A stretch of 64,000 nucleotides of DNA from Acidisphaera sp. S103 (GTDB lineage: Bacteria > Pseudomonadota > Alphaproteobacteria > Acetobacterales > Acetobacteraceae). Every line of letters begins with the position of its first letter. The stretch's first letter is position 1. The translations under genes were made by a program, and so were the position numbers. Below are positions 9,252 through 18,132 of the stretch, in pieces. Under the pieces are notes generated by a model. That model did not search any database and was not told the origin of the DNA. It worked only from the letters and a program-made list of their open reading frames with translations. The DNA lies in the NCBI RefSeq assembly GCF_009765975.1, contig NZ_LMUJ01000024.1, forward strand, positions 68,179 through 132,178, read 5' to 3'.

Positions 9252-9921
9252 CAGCCTCGTCCAGGTCCTCTCGCCGCCCGGACAGAACCACGTCACCCCG
9301 GTCCAACACGACCATCGTTTGCGCCAGTTCCTGGGCGAAATCGAAATACTGTTCCACCAGCAGGATGGCCATATCGCCCCTGGCGCGCAACAGCGCGATC
9401 ACCCGCCCGATATCCTTGATGATGCTGGGCTGGATACCCTCGGTCGGTTCATCCAGCACGATCAGCCTTGGCTTCATAACCAGCGCCCGAGCGATGGAGA
9501 GCTGTTGCTGCTGGCCGCCGGACAGGTCGCCGCCACGTCGGCCCAGCATTGTCTTCAGCACCGGGAACAGGTCGAAGATTTCATCCGGAACTTTCCGCTG
9601 CCCGCGCGGCAAGACGGCAAACCCGGTCTCCAAATTCTCCTTGACCGTCAGCAGCGGAAACACGTCGCGCCCCTGCGGCACCCACGCGATTCCCCGTTTT
9701 GCCCGGTCGTACATCGGCAGGCGGGAAATCTCCTCGCCCTCCCACTTGATCGAACCTGACGAAATCGGGTGCGCCCCGGTGATCGCCCGCAACGTCGAGG
9801 TCTTGCCGACGCCATTGCGGCCCATCAGGCACGTCACCGCACCCACTTCCACCTTCAGCGAAACCTGCCGCAGCGCGATCGCCGCGCCGTAATGCAGATC
9901 GACTTTTTCAAAGTCCAGCAT
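9226..9921 (-). CDS. urtE: Urea ABC transporter ATP-binding protein UrtE
   Basis: One of two LivF/LivG-type ATPases of the high-affinity urea importer. The protein has 231 residues. Walker A is GRNGVGKTS near residue 35, the signature is LSGGQQQQLSIARAL and Walker B is LIVLDEPTEGIQP. HYGAAIALRQVSLKVEVG is the UrtE-type N terminus. It lies 15 bases after urtD and overlaps ureD, linking transport to hydrolysis in one transcript. Confidence 0.95.
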   Translation of the reverse strand: MLDFEKVDLHYGAAIALRQVSLKVEVGAVTCLMGRNGVGKTSTLRAITGAHPISSGSIKWEGEEISRLPMYDRAKRGIAWVPQGRDVFPLLTVKENLETGFAVLPRGQRKVPDEIFDLFPVLKTMLGRRGGDLSGGQQQQLSIARALVMKPRLIVLDEPTEGIQPSIIKDIGRVIALLRARGDMAILLVEQYFDFAQELAQTMVVLDRGDVVLSGRREDLDEADVRRRLSV

Positions 9922-9936
9922 CAGCGCCCCCCAATC

Positions 9937-10683
9937 TCAGCGCCCAAGGTACACTTCGATTACCTTCGGATCTTCGCTGACGAAATCCAACGACCCCTCC
10001 GACAGCACCGATCCTTCGTGCAGCACCGTTACCTTCACCCCCAACGCTCGGACGAAGGCCATATCGTGCTCCACCACCACCACGCTGCGGGTCTTGTTGA
10101 TCTCCCGCAGCAGCACCGCCGTCTGTTCGGTCTCCGCGTCCGTCATGCCGGCCACCGGTTCATCCACCAACAGAAGCTTGGGTTCCTGGGCCAGCAGCAT
10201 CCCGATCTCCAGCCATTGCTTCTGCCCATGCGATAAATCCGCCGATCGCCGCTTCCGCTGATCGGTCAGCCGAGTCGTTTCGAGGATCGATTCGATCCGC
10301 CGCTTCTCCTCCGGCGTCTCGCGCGCGAACAGGGTGAACCGCGCGCCTCGATCCCCCGCCAGAGCCAACAGCAGATTGTCCCAGACCGTATGCGGCTCGA
10401 ACACCGTGGGCTTCTGGAACTTCCGTCCGATCCCCAGAGAGGCAATGGCCGGCTCATCCAACCTGGTCAGGTCGGTATCCTTGCCGAACACCACCTTGCC
10501 CGAATCAGGACGGGTCTTGCCGGTGATCACGTCCATCATCGTGGTCTTGCCGGCGCCGTTCGGGCCGACCATCGCCCGCATCTCGCCTTCTTCCAAGGTC
10601 AGCGACAACGCATTCAGTGCCTTGAAGCCGTCGAAGCTGACGGTGACGCCGTCGAGATACAGCAGGGTGTCGCCTTCGCTCAT
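9937..10683 (-). CDS. urtD: Urea ABC transporter ATP-binding protein UrtD
   Basis: Second ATPase of the urea importer, LivG-like, 248 residues. Walker A is GPNGAGKTTMMDVITG, the signature region is DLSHGQKQWLEIGMLLAQ and Walker B is LLLVDEPVAGM. VSFDGFKALNALSLTLEEGE is the family N terminus. Its start codon overlaps the urtC stop (ATGA at 10680-10683). Confidence 0.95.
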   Translation of the reverse strand: MSEGDTLLYLDGVTVSFDGFKALNALSLTLEEGEMRAMVGPNGAGKTTMMDVITGKTRPDSGKVVFGKDTDLTRLDEPAIASLGIGRKFQKPTVFEPHTVWDNLLLALAGDRGARFTLFARETPEEKRRIESILETTRLTDQRKRRSADLSHGQKQWLEIGMLLAQEPKLLLVDEPVAGMTDAETEQTAVLLREINKTRSVVVVEHDMAFVRALGVKVTVLHEGSVLSEGSLDFVSEDPKVIEVYLGR

Positions 10684-11798
10684 CCCGTCACCTCATGCGC
10701 CGCGGCGACCGCCGGGGTTTCTGGTTCCGGCTCCTTGGGTGCGCTGGTCCGGACCAATCCCATCACCCCGCGCGGCAGGAACAGCGTCACGAAAATGAAC
10801 ATCGCCCCCAGCGCGTAGAGCCACACTTCCGGCAGCGCGCCAGTGAACCAGGTCTTACCGAAGTTGACGATGATTGCGCCCAGGATCGCACCCACCAGCG
10901 TGCCACGGCCGCCGACTGCCACCCAGATCACCGCCTCGATCGAATTCCCCGGCGCGAATTCGCTCGGGTTGATGATCCCGACCTGGGGCACATACAGCGC
11001 GCCGCCGATGCCGGCCATGATCGCGGACAGCACCCACACCACCAGCTTGTAGGATTCCGGCCGGTATCCCAGAAACCGTGTGCGGCTCTCGGTATCCCGC
11101 ACGGCGATCAGGATTTTGCCGAACCGCGAGTCCACAACAAACCGCGCCAGCAGAAACTGTCCGCACAGCACGACGGCGGAGATCACCAACAGTGCCGACC
11201 GGGTCGAGTCAGCCTGCACGTTGAACCCCAGGATGTCCTTGAAGTCCGTCATCCCGTTGTTGCCGCCGAATCCCATGTCGTTGCGAAAGAACGCGAGCAA
11301 CAGCGCGTAGGTCAGCGCCTGGGTGATGATCGACAGATAAACGCCGGTGACCCGAGACCGAAACGCCAGCCAGCCGAACACGCCGGCCAGGACCGCGGGT
11401 ACCAACATCGCCATTAAGATCGCGAAACCGAACCATTCGAAGCCGGTCCAATACCAGGGCAGCGCCTTCCACCCCAGGAACACCATGAAATCCGGCAGGT
11501 TCGGATTACCGTAAACGCCTCGCGTGCCGATCTGGCGCATCAGGTACATGCCCATCGCGTAGCCGCCCAACGCGAAGAACGCCGCATGGCCCAGCGACAG
11601 AATGCCGGCGAAACCCCAGACCAGGTCGACGGCCAGCGCCAGCATCGCGAAGCACAGATATTTCCCGGCCAGCGCGATCACATAGGTCGGGACATGCGCC
11701 GCCGACGCCGCCGCCGTCATCTGGTTCAGCAGCGCCAGGACCAGGGCGGCGCCCATCACGGCGATGAGGGTAATGAAACTGGTGCGATCGAGCTTCAT
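10680..11798 (-). CDS. urtC: Urea ABC transporter permease UrtC
   Basis: LivM-type inner-membrane permease, 372 residues from the ATG at 11798, which overlaps the urtB stop as ATGA. Multiple hydrophobic segments are seen, with the branched-chain-permease motifs DLVWGFAGILSLGHAAFFAL and VAVGGRGTLVGAILGAI. MKLDRTSFITLIAVMGAALV marks the N terminus; in-frame sequence upstream of it is urtB in another frame. Confidence 0.95.
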   Translation of the reverse strand: MKLDRTSFITLIAVMGAALVLALLNQMTAAASAAHVPTYVIALAGKYLCFAMLALAVDLVWGFAGILSLGHAAFFALGGYAMGMYLMRQIGTRGVYGNPNLPDFMVFLGWKALPWYWTGFEWFGFAILMAMLVPAVLAGVFGWLAFRSRVTGVYLSIITQALTYALLLAFFRNDMGFGGNNGMTDFKDILGFNVQADSTRSALLVISAVVLCGQFLLARFVVDSRFGKILIAVRDTESRTRFLGYRPESYKLVVWVLSAIMAGIGGALYVPQVGIINPSEFAPGNSIEAVIWVAVGGRGTLVGAILGAIIVNFGKTWFTGALPEVWLYALGAMFIFVTLFLPRGVMGLVRTSAPKEPEPETPAVAAAHEVTG

Positions 11799-13399
11799 GC
11801 TTCCACCGCCCGTCCCTTCAGCGGGAACATGCCGCGCGGATTGCGCTGCACGAACAAGATCAGCAGGACCAGCACGATGATCTTGCCCAGCACCGCGCCG
11901 GCGATCGGTTCCAGGAACTTGTTGACGATGCCCAGGGTCAACGCGCCCAGCGTCGTGCCCCACAAATTGCCGACGCCGCCGAACACCACCACCATGAAAC
12001 TATCGATGATGTAGCCCTGCCCGAGATTGGGCGACACGTTGTCGATCTGCGACAGTGCCACGCCGGCGATCCCGGCGATCCCGGAGCCCAGCCCGAACGT
12101 CAGCGCATCGATCCATGGCGTACGGATGCCCATCGCCGCGGCCATGCGCCGGTTCTGCGTCACCGCCCGCATCCGCAGGCCCAGCGGCGTGTAGCGCAGC
12201 GCGGCCATCAGCGCCGCCACGACCAGGAAGGCGAAAATGATGATATAAAGCCGGTTCCAGGTCAGCGTCAGGCCACCCAACTGGAACGCGCCGCTCATCC
12301 AGCCTGGTGTATCGACATCCTGGTTGTTGGCGCCGAACAACGACCGTACCACCTGCTGCAACACCAGCGACAAGCCCCATGTGGCCAGCAGAGTCTCCAG
12401 AGGACGCCCATACAGCCAGCGGATCAGGCTGCGCTCGATCACCACGCCGACGGCACCGGACACCAGGAACGCCATCGGCACCGCGATCAGCAGGCTGATG
12501 CCGTACAGCGACGGCAGATAGGCGTGCATCAGTTGCTGGACGACGAAGGTCACATAGGCGCCGATCATCACCATCTCGCCGTGCGCCATGTTGATGACGC
12601 CCATGACGCCGAAGGTGATCGCCAGGCCGGCGGCAGCCAGCAGCAACACCGAACCCAGGCTGATGCCGTAATAGACGCTCTGGGCGACGCTCCAGATTTG
12701 CAGGAAATGATCGATCGAAACCACTGCCGCGGCGGCGGCGGTACCCACCGGCCCGGACTGACCGGCCAGCGCCGACAGCACGCTGCGCGCATCCTGATCG
12801 CCGCGTGCCCGCAGGGTCGCCACGGCGTCCAGCTTCTCCGCCTCGCTGGCATCCGGCGCGGACAGCAACGCCGCCGCCTGCGCCTGCTCCATCAGCCGCT
12901 TCACAGCGGGATCGGATTCCTTGGCCAACGCTTTTTTCAACGCCGGCAAGGCAGCCGGGTCATGTGAGGTAAACACCGCGGTGGCGGCGTGCAGCCGTGT
13001 CGGGGCATCCGGCGCAAATAGCTGCAATCCGCCGAGCGCGGCGTCGATCGCGCTGCGGACCGCGTTGTTGACGCGGACCTTCTTCACGTCGTCGTCGGTC
13101 ACATCCGGCGCTTTTGCCCCGGTATGCGCGTCGACATAGCTGCCGTCCGGCTGCTGGATGAACAGCGCGTGGTCGTCGTTGGCGTACAGCGTGCCATCAT
13201 GCAGCGCACCGATCACCACGGCCGCTCGGGGATCGCCGGACTCCGCAAGCTGTTCGATGCCGTGCCGGACCGAATCGAAACTCTCCGGTGAAATCGCCAG
13301 GGCCGAGGCTGACAACGCGTCATAGGCATCGTCGGCGTGCGCGCGCGATCCTGGCAGCACCAGAACAATCAGCAGCAGCAATGCGATCAGCCGAGGCAT
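11795..13399 (-). CDS. urtB: Urea ABC transporter permease UrtB
   Basis: LivH-type permease with the long N-terminal extension usual for proteobacterial UrtB; 534 residues from the ATG at 13399. Residues 1-22 form a signal peptide (MPRLIALLLLIVLVLPGSRA) followed by about 200 residues of presumed periplasmic domain (PRAAVVIGALHDGTLY, TSHDPAALPALKKALA). The membrane permease part begins near ISLGSVLLLAAAGLAITFGV and includes NMAHGEMVMIGAYVTF. The in-frame Met at 13468 is rejected because it removes the signal peptide. Confidence 0.94.
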   Translation of the reverse strand: MPRLIALLLLIVLVLPGSRAHADDAYDALSASALAISPESFDSVRHGIEQLAESGDPRAAVVIGALHDGTLYANDDHALFIQQPDGSYVDAHTGAKAPDVTDDDVKKVRVNNAVRSAIDAALGGLQLFAPDAPTRLHAATAVFTSHDPAALPALKKALAKESDPAVKRLMEQAQAAALLSAPDASEAEKLDAVATLRARGDQDARSVLSALAGQSGPVGTAAAAAVVSIDHFLQIWSVAQSVYYGISLGSVLLLAAAGLAITFGVMGVINMAHGEMVMIGAYVTFVVQQLMHAYLPSLYGISLLIAVPMAFLVSGAVGVVIERSLIRWLYGRPLETLLATWGLSLVLQQVVRSLFGANNQDVDTPGWMSGAFQLGGLTLTWNRLYIIIFAFLVVAALMAALRYTPLGLRMRAVTQNRRMAAAMGIRTPWIDALTFGLGSGIAGIAGVALSQIDNVSPNLGQGYIIDSFMVVVFGGVGNLWGTTLGALTLGIVNKFLEPIAGAVLGKIIVLVLLILFVQRNPRGMFPLKGRAVEA

Positions 13400-13468
13400 C
13401 GCGAACCCTTCACTGAACGGAAGAAAGAGGAGGCGGCCGGGGAGAAACGACCGCCTCCGTTCCGGCAA

Positions 13469-14806
13469 TCAGGCCTTCTTGCCGGAGGTGCAGGTACCGG
13501 TCTTCACGTTGAACGCACCGCATTTCAGCGGCGCGCGCCAATCGCCGATCAGGTCCTTGGTGTCCTCGACATAGGGCGACCATTCCTGGGCGACCACGAG
13601 GCCGGGCGTTTCCGAAACGATGTTGAATTGCCCGTCCGGCTGGATCTCACCGATCAGCACCGGCTTGGTGATGTGGTGGTTGGGCATCAGCGCCGAGTAG
13701 CCGCCCGACAGGTTCGGCACCGAAACGCCGATCAGCGCGTCGATGACGGCATCGGGATCGGTGGTCCCGGCCTTCTCCACACCCTTCACCCACATGTTGA
13801 AGCCGATGTAATGCGCCTCCATCGGATCGTTGGTGGTGCGCTTGGGGTTCTTGGTGAACGCCTTCCATTCCTTGATGAAGGCCTTGTTCTCACGGGTATC
13901 GACGCTCTCGAAGTAATTCCAGGCCGCGAGGTGGCCGAGCAGCGGTTTGGTATCGACACCGGCGAGTTCTTCCTCACCCACGCTGAACGCCACCACCGGG
14001 ATATCGGTCGCCTTGATCCCCTGGTTGCCCAGTTCCTTGTAGAACGGCACGTTGGCGTCGCCGTTGATGGTGGACACCACCGCCGTCTTCTTGCCGGCCG
14101 ACCCGAACGTCTTGATCGACGACACGATGTTCTGCCAGTCGGACTGACCGAACGGCGTGTAGTTGATCATGATATCTTCCTGCGCCACACCCTTCATCTT
14201 CAGGTAGGCTTCCAGGATCTGGTTGGTGGTGCGCGGGTAGACATAGTCGGTGCCGGCCAGCACCCAGCGCTTCACCTTGTTTTCCTTCATCAGGTAATCC
14301 ACCGCCGGGATCGCCTGCTGGTTCGGCGCCGCACCGGTGTAGAACACGTTGCGGCTGCACTCCTGCCCCTCATACTGCACGGGATAGAACAGGATGCCGT
14401 TGAGTTCCTCGAACACCGGCAGCACCGACTTGCGCGACACCGACGTCCAGCAGCCGAACACCGCCGCGCATTTGTCGACCGAGATCAACTGGCGGGCCTT
14501 TTCGGCGAACAGCGGCCAGTTGGACGCCGGATCGACCACCACGGCCTCCAGCTTCTTGCCCAGCAGGCCGCCTTTCTTGTTCTGCTGTTCGATCAGCATC
14601 AGCATGACGTCTTTCAGCGTGGTCTCGCTGATCGCCATGGTGCCGGACAGCGAATGCAGAACACCGACCTTGATGGTGCCGCCGGTGGCCTGCGCTTCCG
14701 CCGGGGTTGATGCGGCCTTGACGGCACCGACCGCGGCGAGTGTTGCCGCGGCGACGCCTAACCGGCCGAGACCGCGACGGGAGAGAATGGGTTCGTCCAA
14801 TGACAT
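13469..14806 (-). CDS. urtA: Urea ABC transporter substrate-binding protein UrtA
   Basis: Periplasmic urea receptor. The protein has 445 residues from the ATG at 14806. A twin-arginine-like leader (LSRRGLGRLGVAAATLAAVG) precedes the mature part starting near TIKVGVLHSLSGTMAISET. Family blocks include FEELNGILFYPVQYEGQECS and AFSVGEEELAG. An in-frame Met at 14872 overlaps the sigma-54 promoter and lies before the predicted transcription start near 14861, so it cannot be used from that promoter. First gene of the operon. Confidence 0.94.
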   Translation of the reverse strand: MSLDEPILSRRGLGRLGVAAATLAAVGAVKAASTPAEAQATGGTIKVGVLHSLSGTMAISETTLKDVMLMLIEQQNKKGGLLGKKLEAVVVDPASNWPLFAEKARQLISVDKCAAVFGCWTSVSRKSVLPVFEELNGILFYPVQYEGQECSRNVFYTGAAPNQQAIPAVDYLMKENKVKRWVLAGTDYVYPRTTNQILEAYLKMKGVAQEDIMINYTPFGQSDWQNIVSSIKTFGSAGKKTAVVSTINGDANVPFYKELGNQGIKATDIPVVAFSVGEEELAGVDTKPLLGHLAAWNYFESVDTRENKAFIKEWKAFTKNPKRTTNDPMEAHYIGFNMWVKGVEKAGTTDPDAVIDALIGVSVPNLSGGYSALMPNHHITKPVLIGEIQPDGQFNIVSETPGLVVAQEWSPYVEDTKDLIGDWRAPLKCGAFNVKTGTCTSGKKA

Positions 14807-14871
14807 CAGTGCCTGTTCCTGTGCCTGTTGTTGTTTCGGTTTCCCCGTCGGATGGACGGCAAAATCAGACA

Positions 14872-14887
14872 TGCAACCAATGTGCCA
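14872..14887 (-). promoter_or_regulatory. Sigma-54 (RpoN) -24/-12 promoter for urtA and the urt-ure operon
   Basis: On the minus strand the sequence is TGGCACATTGGTTGCA, against the known consensus TGGCACGNNNNTTGCA: only the base after TGGCAC differs, and the -24 GG / -12 GC spacing is exact. The transcription start should fall near 14861, giving a leader of about 55 bases before the urtA ATG at 14806. An activator such as NtrC is expected; no clear NtrC site was found by eye upstream. Confidence 0.82.
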
Positions 14888-15120
14888 CAGACACGCCGCC
14901 GTGATCGCAGCCGCATTAGGGCCGCATATCTGACCAACACAGGGCAGATTTTCCGAACCTAGAATCTAAATCACTCATTTGCTCATAAATTCGTCATATT
15001 TGATGCGATCGATACGATCCGTTGATGCCTATTATTTAGGCCATACCGCGCAGCCCTCTCGTTTGGCCGATGAAGCGAACCGGTCTAGGCTGTCGTCCTC
15101 AACGCAATCAGGGGAAGCCT
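14888..15120. other. AT-richer gap between urtA and the 2-hydroxyacid dehydrogenase gene
   Basis: Divergent promoter region. Apart from the sigma-54 site at its edge it holds a less GC-rich stretch around 14955-15040 and a small GCCTA/TAGGC hairpin at 15027-15041. AGGGGAAG just before 15121 is the ribosome site of the next gene. No RNA gene or enhancer-type palindrome was recognised. Confidence 0.5.
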
Positions 15121-16089
15121 ATGGCCAGGATCATCATCGCGGACAATCCATTGAACGAAATCAGCATCGCCCAGGAGTTGCTGCCACCCAGCCTCGACGC
15201 GGTGATCGCCCGCCATGGCAGCCCGGAATTCAACGATGCGCTGACCGATGCCGTCTGCCTTGTCGGCTTCGGCGACGGCACGATGGACGACGCTTTCTAC
15301 AAATCCGCCCCGAATCTGAAGCTGGTCCAGCTTCTGTCCGCCGGCTATGACCGCTGCGACATTGAAGCCGCCCGCCGCGCCGGCGTGCCGATCTGCAACA
15401 ACGGCGGCGCCAACTCCACCGCGGTCGCCGAACACGCGATCCTGCTGATGCTCGCCGTCTCTCGTCGCCTGGTCTGGCAGCACGCCAACGTCTCGGCTGG
15501 GCGCTGGCGCGGCAACAACGTCGACGACGTCAAGCTGTATGAACTGAAGGGCAAGACGGTGGGCATCGTCGGCCTGGGCACCATCGGCAAGAAGACCGCC
15601 AAGCTGGCCAAGGCATTCGGCGTCGATGTGCAGTACTACGATGTTGCCCGCCTGACGGAGGGGCAGGCCGACGAACTCGGCGTCCGCTTCGCCCTCCTGG
15701 AAGAATTGCTCCGCACCTCCGACATCGTGTCGCTGCATGTGCCGCTGAGCAAAGCAACCAAGCATATGATCAGCACCGAGCAGTTGAAGCTGATGAAGCC
15801 CAGTGCCTACCTGATCAACACCTGCCGCGGTCCGGTAGTCGACGAACCCGCGCTGATCGAGGCCTTGACCAACGGCACCATCGCCGCCGCCGGCCTCGAC
15901 GTCTTCGACCAGGAACCGCCGCCGCCGAACAATCCACTGTTTTCGCTGCCCAACGTCGTCCTGACCGCGCATTTGGCCGGGCCAACCTACGACACCCAGT
16001 TCTCCCGCTTCCGCAATGCCTTCGACAATTGCCAGCGTGTCATTCGGGGCGACAAACCGCTGTGGGTCATCCCCGAACTGGCGGACTAG
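15121..16089 (+). CDS. D-isomer-specific 2-hydroxyacid dehydrogenase
   Basis: NAD(P)-dependent oxidoreductase of 322 residues acting on a 2-hydroxy/2-keto acid. The Rossmann motif is GIVGLGTIGKKTAK. Catalytic Arg, Glu and His sit in NTCRGPVVDEPAL, DQEPPPPNNPL and VLTAHLAGPT; the last has HLAG where many relatives have HIGG or HIAG. The ATG at 15121 is preceded by AGGGGAAG; the in-frame Met at 15070 has no such site. Substrate (glyoxylate, hydroxypyruvate, phosphoglycerate or other) cannot be set. It overlaps the end of the convergent MFS gene by 4 bases. Confidence 0.88.
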   Translation: MARIIIADNPLNEISIAQELLPPSLDAVIARHGSPEFNDALTDAVCLVGFGDGTMDDAFYKSAPNLKLVQLLSAGYDRCDIEAARRAGVPICNNGGANSTAVAEHAILLMLAVSRRLVWQHANVSAGRWRGNNVDDVKLYELKGKTVGIVGLGTIGKKTAKLAKAFGVDVQYYDVARLTEGQADELGVRFALLEELLRTSDIVSLHVPLSKATKHMISTEQLKLMKPSAYLINTCRGPVVDEPALIEALTNGTIAAAGLDVFDQEPPPPNNPLFSLPNVVLTAHLAGPTYDTQFSRFRNAFDNCQRVIRGDKPLWVIPELAD

Positions 16090-17291
16090 CGCTCGTCCTT
16101 GGCTGGCCGTGTCTCCGGCATGGCCAGCCAAATCACCAAGGTACCGACCGCACCGACCGCGGCGAGGACGATGAACGCCGCCTGCATCCCGACGCCGTCG
16201 GCGATGGCACCCGACAGGGTCGTGCTGGTTGCCGCCCCGACATACATCGCCAGCGCCAGAATCCCGATACACAGATTGAAATGCGCCGTCCCGATCGTGA
16301 GGTCGGCGGCCAGCAGTGGCAGAAGCACGCCGAACGCGGCGGCGCTGACCCCGCTGATGGCTTGACCCATCACCAGCGGCCATGCACCCGGCAGTACCGC
16401 CAGCAACAGCCCACGCAGCGGCAACGCCCCCCAACCCAGCAGCAGAAGCCGCTTTCGGCCAACCGCCTGCGCTGCTCGTCCCACCCATGGCGACATCAGC
16501 GCTACGACGCATTGCGGCACCACGATGCACGCGGCGATGATCAGATTGGCGAAATGCCCGGCACGCATGGTCACCTCCGACCCGGCCAGCGGCAGCATCG
16601 CGGTGTTGGACAGGTGGAACAGCATCACGCAAACGGCGAAGATCAGCAGCCGGCGATCGGACAGCAGTCGCTTCAGGCCGGCGATATCCATCATCCGGCT
16701 GGTGGTCTGCGCCCGCGCATGGGCGCCCGCCCCGATCGACCACAGCGCGACCAATGCGGGAACGCACAGCGCGGCGGTCAGGAAGAACACGAACCGCGAC
16801 GAGAAATACGCGCCCGTCACCCCCATGACGGCGGCGGCGAGGCCATTGCCGATCGACCCAAAACGGGCGTTTCGCCCCAGCCGCTCCCCCAGCCCGGCAT
16901 GACCGACCAAATGAAGGCTGATCGCCGCGATCGCCGGGGTGATCACGCAACTGGCGATGCCATGCAGCATCTGTGCAACCAGCACCGGCAGTTGGTTCGG
17001 CCGCAGCGCCAACAGCAGCGCGGCGACGATGATGCCGATCAGCGCCCAAGATGCGGCCGTCCGCTTGTTGCGCATCGAGTCCACCAGCGCACCTGCCGGA
17101 AGCTGGCTGATCAGCGACGTCATGGTGCCTAATGTCAGGGCATAACCGATCTCGATCTGCGTCCATTTATGCGTGGTCAGATAGACGGCGACAAATGGAC
17201 CGAACCCCGTCTGCACATCCGCCACGAAGAAATTGACCAGATCGAGGGCTCGGTTTGCTCCGAGGCGCGGGAAAGCAAAACGTTGGGCCAT
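16086..17291 (-). CDS. Major facilitator superfamily transporter
   Basis: Secondary carrier of 401 residues with about 12 hydrophobic segments. The N terminus reads FFVADVQTGFGPFVAVYLTT, followed by SQLPAGALVDSMRNKR, which fills the place of the MFS loop 2-3 motif. The HKWTQIEIGYALTLGTM type of N-terminal half recalls drug or metabolite exporters, but no substrate can be named. The PRC-barrel gene ends 5 bases before position 17296 on the same strand, so the two may be co-transcribed. Confidence 0.85.
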   Translation of the reverse strand: MAQRFAFPRLGANRALDLVNFFVADVQTGFGPFVAVYLTTHKWTQIEIGYALTLGTMTSLISQLPAGALVDSMRNKRTAASWALIGIIVAALLLALRPNQLPVLVAQMLHGIASCVITPAIAAISLHLVGHAGLGERLGRNARFGSIGNGLAAAVMGVTGAYFSSRFVFFLTAALCVPALVALWSIGAGAHARAQTTSRMMDIAGLKRLLSDRRLLIFAVCVMLFHLSNTAMLPLAGSEVTMRAGHFANLIIAACIVVPQCVVALMSPWVGRAAQAVGRKRLLLLGWGALPLRGLLLAVLPGAWPLVMGQAISGVSAAAFGVLLPLLAADLTIGTAHFNLCIGILALAMYVGAATSTTLSGAIADGVGMQAAFIVLAAVGAVGTLVIWLAMPETRPAKDER

Positions 17292-17295
17292 ATGG

Positions 17296-18057
17296 TTAAT
17301 GCGCGATTGGAACGATGTCCGCGGGCGTGACGACGGGCGCCGCCTTGTTGGAATCCAGGAACTCGGGGGCTGCCTTGATCTGATCGGGGGTCATCTCCAG
17401 CGAAACCTTGTGCTTCGGGTCCCCGGGATTGAAGCGAAGGACACTCCAATGCACGGCGACCTTGCGGTTGCCGACACCCATGAAGCCGCCGAAATCGATA
17501 ACGGCGGCCTGCGGTTCGCCGTTTGCATCCACGAGCACATCGACCAACCGCCCGATTTCCTTGCCTTTCGGATCGGTCACGCGTTGCCCGAGAATCGCCT
17601 CCGCGATCTCGGGCGCCACGGATTGGATGGAGCTTCGCAGCGGGGTCTTGGCAGCAACCGGGGGCGAAGCCGCCGGGACCGCACCTTGCAACGGAGCCGG
17701 GGCGGCAACCGGCGGTGAACTGGGGACAGCACTTTGCGACGGAGCCTGGGCAGTAGCCGGAGGCGAAGCCGGAACAGCACCTTGCGACGGAGTCGGTACA
17801 GCAGCCGGCGGTGAACTGGGGACAGCACTTTGCGACGGAGCCGGGGCAGCGACCGGCGGTGAAGCCGGAACTGCACTTTGCGACGGAGTCGGGACAGCAA
17901 CCGGCGGCGAACCGGGGACAGCGCTTTGCGACGGAGTTGGGGCAGCAACCGGTGGTGAACCGGAGTCATTACCTTGCGATGGCGCTGCGTCCGCTCGCGC
18001 AACCACGCCGGCCGCCAAAGCAGTGACAGTTCCAATGACCATAGCCAATCGCCGCAT
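17296..18057 (-). CDS. Secreted PRC-barrel protein with a Pro/Ala-rich tandem-repeat linker
   Basis: A protein of 253 residues from the ATG at 18057 (MRRLAMVIGTVTALAAGVVA, a signal peptide ending near RADAAP). Residues about 34-143 are roughly six and a half copies of a 16-residue unit like SPPVAAPTPSQSAVPG. The C-terminal domain (AEAILGQRVTDPKGKEIGRL, VDVLVDANGEPQAAVIDFGG) is a PRC-barrel, a fold found in photosynthetic reaction centre H subunits, RimM and many envelope proteins. The role is unknown; a periplasmic or surface protein on a flexible stalk fits. Confidence 0.85.
   Translation of the reverse strand: MRRLAMVIGTVTALAAGVVARADAAPSQGNDSGSPPVAAPTPSQSAVPGSPPVAVPTPSQSAVPASPPVAAPAPSQSAVPSSPPAAVPTPSQGAVPASPPATAQAPSQSAVPSSPPVAAPAPLQGAVPAASPPVAAKTPLRSSIQSVAPEIAEAILGQRVTDPKGKEIGRLVDVLVDANGEPQAAVIDFGGFMGVGNRKVAVHWSVLRFNPGDPKHKVSLEMTPDQIKAAPEFLDSNKAAPVVTPADIVPIAH
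17630..17958 (-). repeat. 48-base tandem repeats inside the PRC-barrel gene
   Basis: About six and a half in-frame 48-base units, each encoding SPPVAAPTPSQSAVPx with small changes (SPPAAVPTPSQGAVPA, SPPATAQAPSQSAVPS). The unit length is a multiple of three, so copy-number change would keep the frame. This is a coding repeat, not a CRISPR array: there are no unique spacers. Confidence 0.9.
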
Positions 18058-18132
18058 CTCCGCCCCCGGGGTCCAAGGTTTCAGGTCGACATCAGCCAAG
18101 CTGTGATCAAGCAGCCGGAGGCGTCAATCCGT

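Noticed and set aside
14870-14872. ATG at 14872 as the urtA start
   Set aside because: It overlaps the sigma-54 promoter and lies before the predicted transcript start.
15085-17166. Open frame of 693 codons on the minus strand
   Set aside because: It is in the wrong frame relative to the MFS gene and antisense to the dehydrogenase; composition is typical of an overlap artefact.
17630-17958. Possible CRISPR array
   Set aside because: The units are contiguous 48-base coding repeats without spacers and give a regular protein repeat.
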